Assembly (NCBI GenBank): GCA_017431685.1
Contig: JAFRKO010000026.1
Location: forward strand, 1-36,715
Reading direction: 5' to 3'
Source of the DNA: Mogibacterium sp.
GTDB lineage: Bacteria > Bacillota > Clostridia > Peptostreptococcales > Anaerovoracaceae
Length of the DNA stretch: 36,715 nt
The notes beneath the pieces were generated by a model, which was not told the origin of the DNA, did not search any database, and saw only the letters and a list, made by a program, of their open reading frames with translations. Positions 33,732-36,715 of this stretch are shown piece after piece. Each line of letters begins with the position of its first letter. The first letter of the stretch is position 1. The translations under genes were made by a program, and so were the position numbers.

Positions 33732-35075
33732 TCATGATGATGCCAGCGGAATGCGCAGCGAGAATGTGCTTCCCTTTCCCAGAGCGCTCTTCACCGATAC
33801 GCTCCCTCCGTGGAATTCAGCTATCTCTTTTACCATAGCCAGGCCAAGGCCGCTGCTCCCGTGTTCCCCGCGTGAAGGGTCTGCCTGCCAGAACCTCTGC
33901 CATATCTTTTCCTGATCTTCCGGAGCGATGCCTATCCCTTTGTCCCTTACACTCAAAACAGCAATCTCCCCGTCCTTCTCGAGTGACAGCTTTACATACC
34001 CGTTTTCACTGCCGTATTTATATGCATTCTGCAGGAGGTTATATATGGCTCGCGAGATGAGAGACGCATTGAAACAGCATGTGATCCCGTCTTCGATATC
34101 CGTTTCCATACGCATCCCTCTGTCATCCTGAGGGACGAAGCCCTCTGCCGTCAGGCTCACGAACTCGCTGAAGTCCCCCTTGCTGAGCGGATACTTCTCT
34201 GTCCCCTGCTGGAGCCTGGTAATGCCGAGAAGTTCCTCAATAAGTGCGGACATGCGCTGCCCTTGCTCCTCTATATGCCCGATCGATTCAAGATATTCTT
34301 CTGCTGTCCTGTCCCTGCGCTTCGCGTGATCGCACTCAGCGAGAATCACGGACGTAGGGGTCCTGAGCTCGTGTGACGCGTCAGAAGTGAACTGCCGCTC
34401 TGACTCAAACAGTTTCTCGAGCCGTTCGAACATCCTGTCGAAAGACCCCGCAAGCTGTCTCATCTCCTTTGGTCCCTTCGTGAGGTTTATCCTGTCTGTG
34501 AGATCTTCTGCGTCGTTGATGGAATTGGCGGTCTCGACTATCTTCTCGATTGGCCTGAACGTGCGCGATGAGATCCACAGCGCGCCAAGGAATGTGATGA
34601 TAAGTATAGCCGGAAGCATCACCATAGTAAGCCTGAGTATTATGGCGGTGATCCCCTGGTGACTGTCGGTCAGGGTCACGCCTCTTATCCAGAGGCCTGA
34701 TACCTCCATGTCTACATAAGTGTCATATAGATAGAATTCGCGTCCGCCGGATCCGACTGTCCTTATCCGGTTTGCCACGAAAGGCTCTCCAGAGAAGTCC
34801 ATGTCCTCCTTGTTCGCGGAGAGGAGCAAATCACCGTTGGTGTTGTAGAATGAGCAGTAAACACCCCTTTTGTATACCGACAGGTCGTCCCACTCAAAAG
34901 TGCCCCTGTCGAATTCGACGTCGTTGGCATTGTCTATCACGACATCTACAAGGTACGCCGCCGGATCTTCAGGCAGGCTGTGTCTGTTTATGACCAGCAC
35001 AAACACAAGCACCATTACTGATACCAAAAGCACCATGAATGTGACCCACAAGGTCAGTCTGAGTTTCGCGGACAT
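33732..35075 (-). CDS. Membrane sensor histidine kinase (HAMP-HisKA-HATPase)
   Basis: This sensor kinase of about 447 residues has a first membrane helix (about 8-30), an extracytoplasmic domain of about 110 residues, a second helix (about 145-168), a HAMP linker (SSRTFRPIEKIVETAN), the phospho-acceptor His235 in SDASHELRTP and an ATPase domain with NLLQNAYKY, RDKGIGI and SSGLGLAMV. This is the OmpR-partner class. I chose the ATG at 35075, two bases after the regulator stop, with GGGAGG about 10 nt upstream; a TTG at 35081 with a 4-nt spacing is the alternative. It is cotranscribed behind its response regulator. Downstream it abuts the recombinase remnant. Confidence 0.93.
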   Translation of the reverse strand: MSAKLRLTLWVTFMVLLVSVMVLVFVLVINRHSLPEDPAAYLVDVVIDNANDVEFDRGTFEWDDLSVYKRGVYCSFYNTNGDLLLSANKEDMDFSGEPFVANRIRTVGSGGREFYLYDTYVDMEVSGLWIRGVTLTDSHQGITAIILRLTMVMLPAILIITFLGALWISSRTFRPIEKIVETANSINDAEDLTDRINLTKGPKEMRQLAGSFDRMFERLEKLFESERQFTSDASHELRTPTSVILAECDHAKRRDRTAEEYLESIGHIEEQGQRMSALIEELLGITRLQQGTEKYPLSKGDFSEFVSLTAEGFVPQDDRGMRMETDIEDGITCCFNASLISRAIYNLLQNAYKYGSENGYVKLSLEKDGEIAVLSVRDKGIGIAPEDQEKIWQRFWQADPSRGEHGSSGLGLAMVKEIAEFHGGSVSVKSALGKGSTFSLRIPLASS

Positions 35076-35077
35076 TT

Positions 35078-35752
35078 TCAATCATCCTCCCTGAGGACCC
35101 ATCCTGTCCCCCGTACAGTATGGATGAGCTTTTTGTCAAAGCCTTTATCTATCTTGCGGCGCAGATATCCTATGTAAACATCGACCACATTAGTCCCGCC
35201 TTCATAATCGAAATTCCAGAGATTATCTTCTATCATCTCGCGCGAGAGCACTACCCCGCGGTTGCGTATCATGTACTCGAGCAGGGCGAATTCCTTCGAT
35301 GTAAGCTCGATGGGCTCCCCCGCGCGGACTACCGTCCTGGCAGAAGTGTCGACTGTCAGGTCCGCTATGGAATATTCATCGGTCTTGTTGCCGGTATACT
35401 TTCGCACCATCACTTTTACTACGGCGCGGAGCTCATCAAAGCTGAACGGCTTGGTAAGATAGTAATCCCCGCCCGCGCCAAGGCCTGCCACCTTGTCGGC
35501 TATGCTGTCCCTCGCAGTAAGGAAGAGCACCGGCGAAAGGCAGCCTTCATCCCTCAGCTTCTCAACTACGGTAAACCCGTCCATCTTCGGCAGATTCACA
35601 TCAAGTATTATTACGTCGTAATCCACCGCCAGCGCGTAGTCCAGAGCCTCCCGTCCGTCAAAGCAGCTGTCGACGCTGTACTTTTCATCTTTCATCGCCT
35701 CGCTGATAAGGCGGTTCATGTTTTTCTCGTCTTCTACTACAAGGATCCTCAT
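35078..35752 (-). CDS. OmpR/VanR-type response regulator
   Basis: The 225-residue regulator has a receiver domain with Glu7-Asp8, phospho-acceptor Asp51 in VIILDVNLPKMDGF, Thr79 and Lys101 in YLTKPF, then a winged-helix DNA-binding domain ending IHTVRGTGWVL. The loop GLGAGGDYYLTKPF differs from the usual GLDAGADDYLTKPF. The start at 35752 gives the canonical MRILVVEDE; the longer frame to 35887 runs through the promoter. The ribosome-binding site is weak. It is first in an operon with the sensor kinase and divergent from a 92-residue unknown protein, a probable target. Confidence 0.95.
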   Translation of the reverse strand: MRILVVEDEKNMNRLISEAMKDEKYSVDSCFDGREALDYALAVDYDVIILDVNLPKMDGFTVVEKLRDEGCLSPVLFLTARDSIADKVAGLGAGGDYYLTKPFSFDELRAVVKVMVRKYTGNKTDEYSIADLTVDTSARTVVRAGEPIELTSKEFALLEYMIRNRGVVLSREMIEDNLWNFDYEGGTNVVDVYIGYLRRKIDKGFDKKLIHTVRGTGWVLREDD

Positions 35753-35828
35753 ACTATTTGGTTCTTTCTCCGTAATACATATGTCTCGTTGGCAAGGCGG
35801 CACCGCATCCGCCTTTGAATACAAAAGT

Positions 35829-35856
35829 ATTTTACCTGATAATTCTAAGAATTCAA
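35829..35856 (-). promoter_or_regulatory. Promoter of the VanRS-like operon
   Basis: TTGAAT (35856-35851), a 16-nt spacer and TAAAAT (35834-35829) on the minus strand. An inverted repeat AATTCT-A-AGAATT lies in the spacer and could be a regulator-binding site. Confidence 0.6.
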
Positions 35857-36029
35857 TTAGCCGAAAGCTGTTTGTGAGATCATGCAAAATTTTTCAAAAA
35901 CAATCTGTTTCTAATAATTCTCTTAATTTTGGGTTCTATACTACAACCATCAGATGAAAACAGAGCGCCGGTAACAGAAGCCGGAGCTGGAGGATAAACA
36001 GTATCTCAATGATAAGGAGGAAAACCAAA

Positions 36030-36308
36030 ATGACTAACAGCTTCACAACGATTTATACAATCATCACAAAAGCAGCCGCTGAGGCAGGCATCAGGGACAA
36101 TGAGGAGTACAAGGTAAAAATCATCGACAGGACTAGCGACATGCTTGAGTTCGAGCTGGAGACCGAATGGACGGTGACCACCTGCTACGCGGATACAGAG
36201 TCCACACAGATAGTCGGGCTCATGACAGAGGCAAAGACAGTAGAATCGCTGTTTGAAGAGGCGGCTGTTACAAGATGCAGAGCAAGCCTGCCTCTCAAGG
36301 CAGCATAA
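36030..36308 (+). CDS. 92-residue protein of unknown function next to the two-component system
   Basis: The product is soluble, acidic and shows no signal peptide or membrane helix. It begins MTNSFTTIYTIITKAAAEAG, followed by a beta-rich middle (YKVKIIDRTSDMLEFELE) and a Thr/Ala-rich end. The start at 36030 has AAGGAGG 9 nt upstream; an earlier ATG at 36009 would put that site inside the coding region. A TATACT box at 35937-35942 with no -35 match suggests an activated promoter, possibly controlled by the divergent regulator. I do not recognise the family. Confidence 0.75.
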   Translation: MTNSFTTIYTIITKAAAEAGIRDNEEYKVKIIDRTSDMLEFELETEWTVTTCYADTESTQIVGLMTEAKTVESLFEEAAVTRCRASLPLKAA

Positions 36309-36339
36309 AAAAAGCCATCATTACAGTCACGCATAATAT

Positions 36340-36381
36340 GAAAGATCCCTGTCGCTGATAACAGTCCGGCAGGGATCTTTC
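36340..36381 (+). terminator. Probable terminator after the 92-residue protein gene
   Basis: A 12-bp stem GAAAGATCCCTG/CAGGGATCTTTC with an 18-nt loop lies 32 nt past the stop codon. The 3' side is only moderately T-rich (ATCTTTCATT), so it may be a weak terminator or part of the structured region that follows. Confidence 0.5.
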
Positions 36382-36383
36382 AT

Positions 36384-36553
36384 TGGAGCGGGTGAAGGGA
36401 ATATCCGGCCGTCAAGGATCTTTGACCTGCTGCGCAGGCGCTCTCGCGTCCTTGACTGCCGTTTTCCGGGTGTCGCTTTCAGCTTACACACCGGATCCGA
36501 ACCCTCTTTGATTATATAGCTTACATCTCGGGTTCGATCCTCATATCGCTCCA
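36384..36553. other. Highly structured ~170-nt region with tRNA-like ends
   Basis: TGGAGCG (36384-36390) and CGCTCCA (36547-36553) close a segment with further nested inverted repeats: GTCAAGGA/TCCTTGAC (36411-36456) around CCTGC/GCAGG, ATCCGG/CCGGAT, and GGATCCGAACCC/GGGTTCGATCC (36493-36540). The left end on the minus strand, ATTCCCTTCACCCGCTCCA, looks like the 3' end of a tRNA-Gly. An open frame across this region (36327-36554, minus) reads like an artefact of the repeats. Confidence 0.55.
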
Positions 36554-36561
36554 TCGAAAAA
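36494..36561. repeat. Dispersed repeat, copy B
   Basis: This 68-nt copy of the element at 29865-29933 starts GATCCGAACCCTCT and ends CTCCATCGAAAAA. It is the better-folded copy, with a near-perfect inverted repeat, and forms the right part of the structured region. Confidence 0.7.
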
Positions 36562-36587
36562 CGCCCCTGCTGGGCAATGTCATTAAG

Positions 36588-36715
36588 TTAATGGCAAAAA
36601 GAATCAACTGGGAACTGCAGAATATGTGGATCCCAGTTTTTCATTGCGCGAATATCGATTTTGAAGCCGCGGTGGAGTGAGACGATTGATTTAATGGGAC
36701 CGACAAGTAGTTTCG
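36588..36715 (-). CDS. Possible C-terminal end of a minus-strand gene entering from the right edge
   Basis: A frame of 41 codons runs from the window edge to a TAA at 36588-36590, reading KLLVGPIKSIVSL and later NWDPHILQFPVDSF, protein-like in composition. I do not recognise it. A hairpin AACTGGGA/TCCCAGTT followed by TTTTT on the plus strand lies within it, which argues for caution. A 29-codon plus-strand frame over the same bases looks less convincing. Confidence 0.35.
   Translation of the reverse strand, partial: KLLVGPIKSIVSLHRGFKIDIRAMKNWDPHILQFPVDSFCH

Noticed and set aside
36327-36554. 75-codon minus-strand open frame over the structured region
   Set aside because: It runs through several inverted repeats and repeat copy B, has no ribosome-binding site and a low-complexity Arg/Ser-rich product, typical of a frame created by structured non-coding DNA.

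Overview
The window reads as chromosome from an anaerobic, mid-GC member of the Bacillota, most likely class Clostridia. This is inferred from an N-terminal pyruvate:ferredoxin oxidoreductase next to acetate kinase, a tRNA-dependent T-box leader, strong GGAGG ribosome-binding sites, several TTG/GTG starts and many short rho-independent terminators. The protein style resembles Peptostreptococcales/Anaerovoracaceae-like gut or oral anaerobes, but no marker gene here fixes the genus. No rRNA gene, complete tRNA gene, CRISPR array or intact insertion sequence was seen.

Left part (1-9.5 kb): the 5' two-thirds of a PFOR gene and ackA (energy metabolism, minus strand); a divergent histidine kinase/OmpR regulator pair; a small membrane-anchored protein with an Asp/Ala/Glu-rich tail; a 10-TM metal exporter of the ArsP_2 type whose promoter sits directly on its start codon (probably leaderless); and a plus-strand SPFH-domain/Arc-type repressor pair under a promoter overlaid by three 11-bp-phased TGATAT repeats.

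Centre (9.5-25.5 kb), all minus strand, in four transcription units separated by good terminators: (i) mmuM - AGCS amino-acid symporter - EamA transporter - alpha/beta hydrolase; (ii) a phytoene-desaturase-like flavoprotein plus an FAD/NAD/2Fe-2S reductase, which look like a redox enzyme and its electron donor; (iii) a five-gene set of radical SAM protein, cytoplasmic beta-helix protein, glycerophosphodiesterase, carboxylesterase and GPH sugar-type symporter, with an elaborate palindromic operator at its promoter; (iv) trpB2 under a T-box leader whose specifier reads TGG (Trp). Unit (iii) is the best candidate for an undescribed catabolic system, because all its enzymes lack signal peptides and a dedicated importer is last in the operon.

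Right part (25.5-36.7 kb): a GH13 alpha-glucosidase/HAD phosphatase/small membrane protein operon; a divergent NhaC-type antiporter; then an accessory-looking, AT-richer stretch. That stretch holds a secreted DUF6273-lipase-Fn3 protein, a short orphan that looks like the 3' end of guaA (a known integration target), a 5'-truncated tyrosine recombinase ending against a VanRS-like two-component system, a divergent 92-residue unknown protein, and a highly structured ~170-nt region. Imperfect ~68-nt repeats occur at both 29.87 kb and 36.49 kb, bracketing this segment. A possible 3' fragment of another minus-strand gene enters at the right edge.
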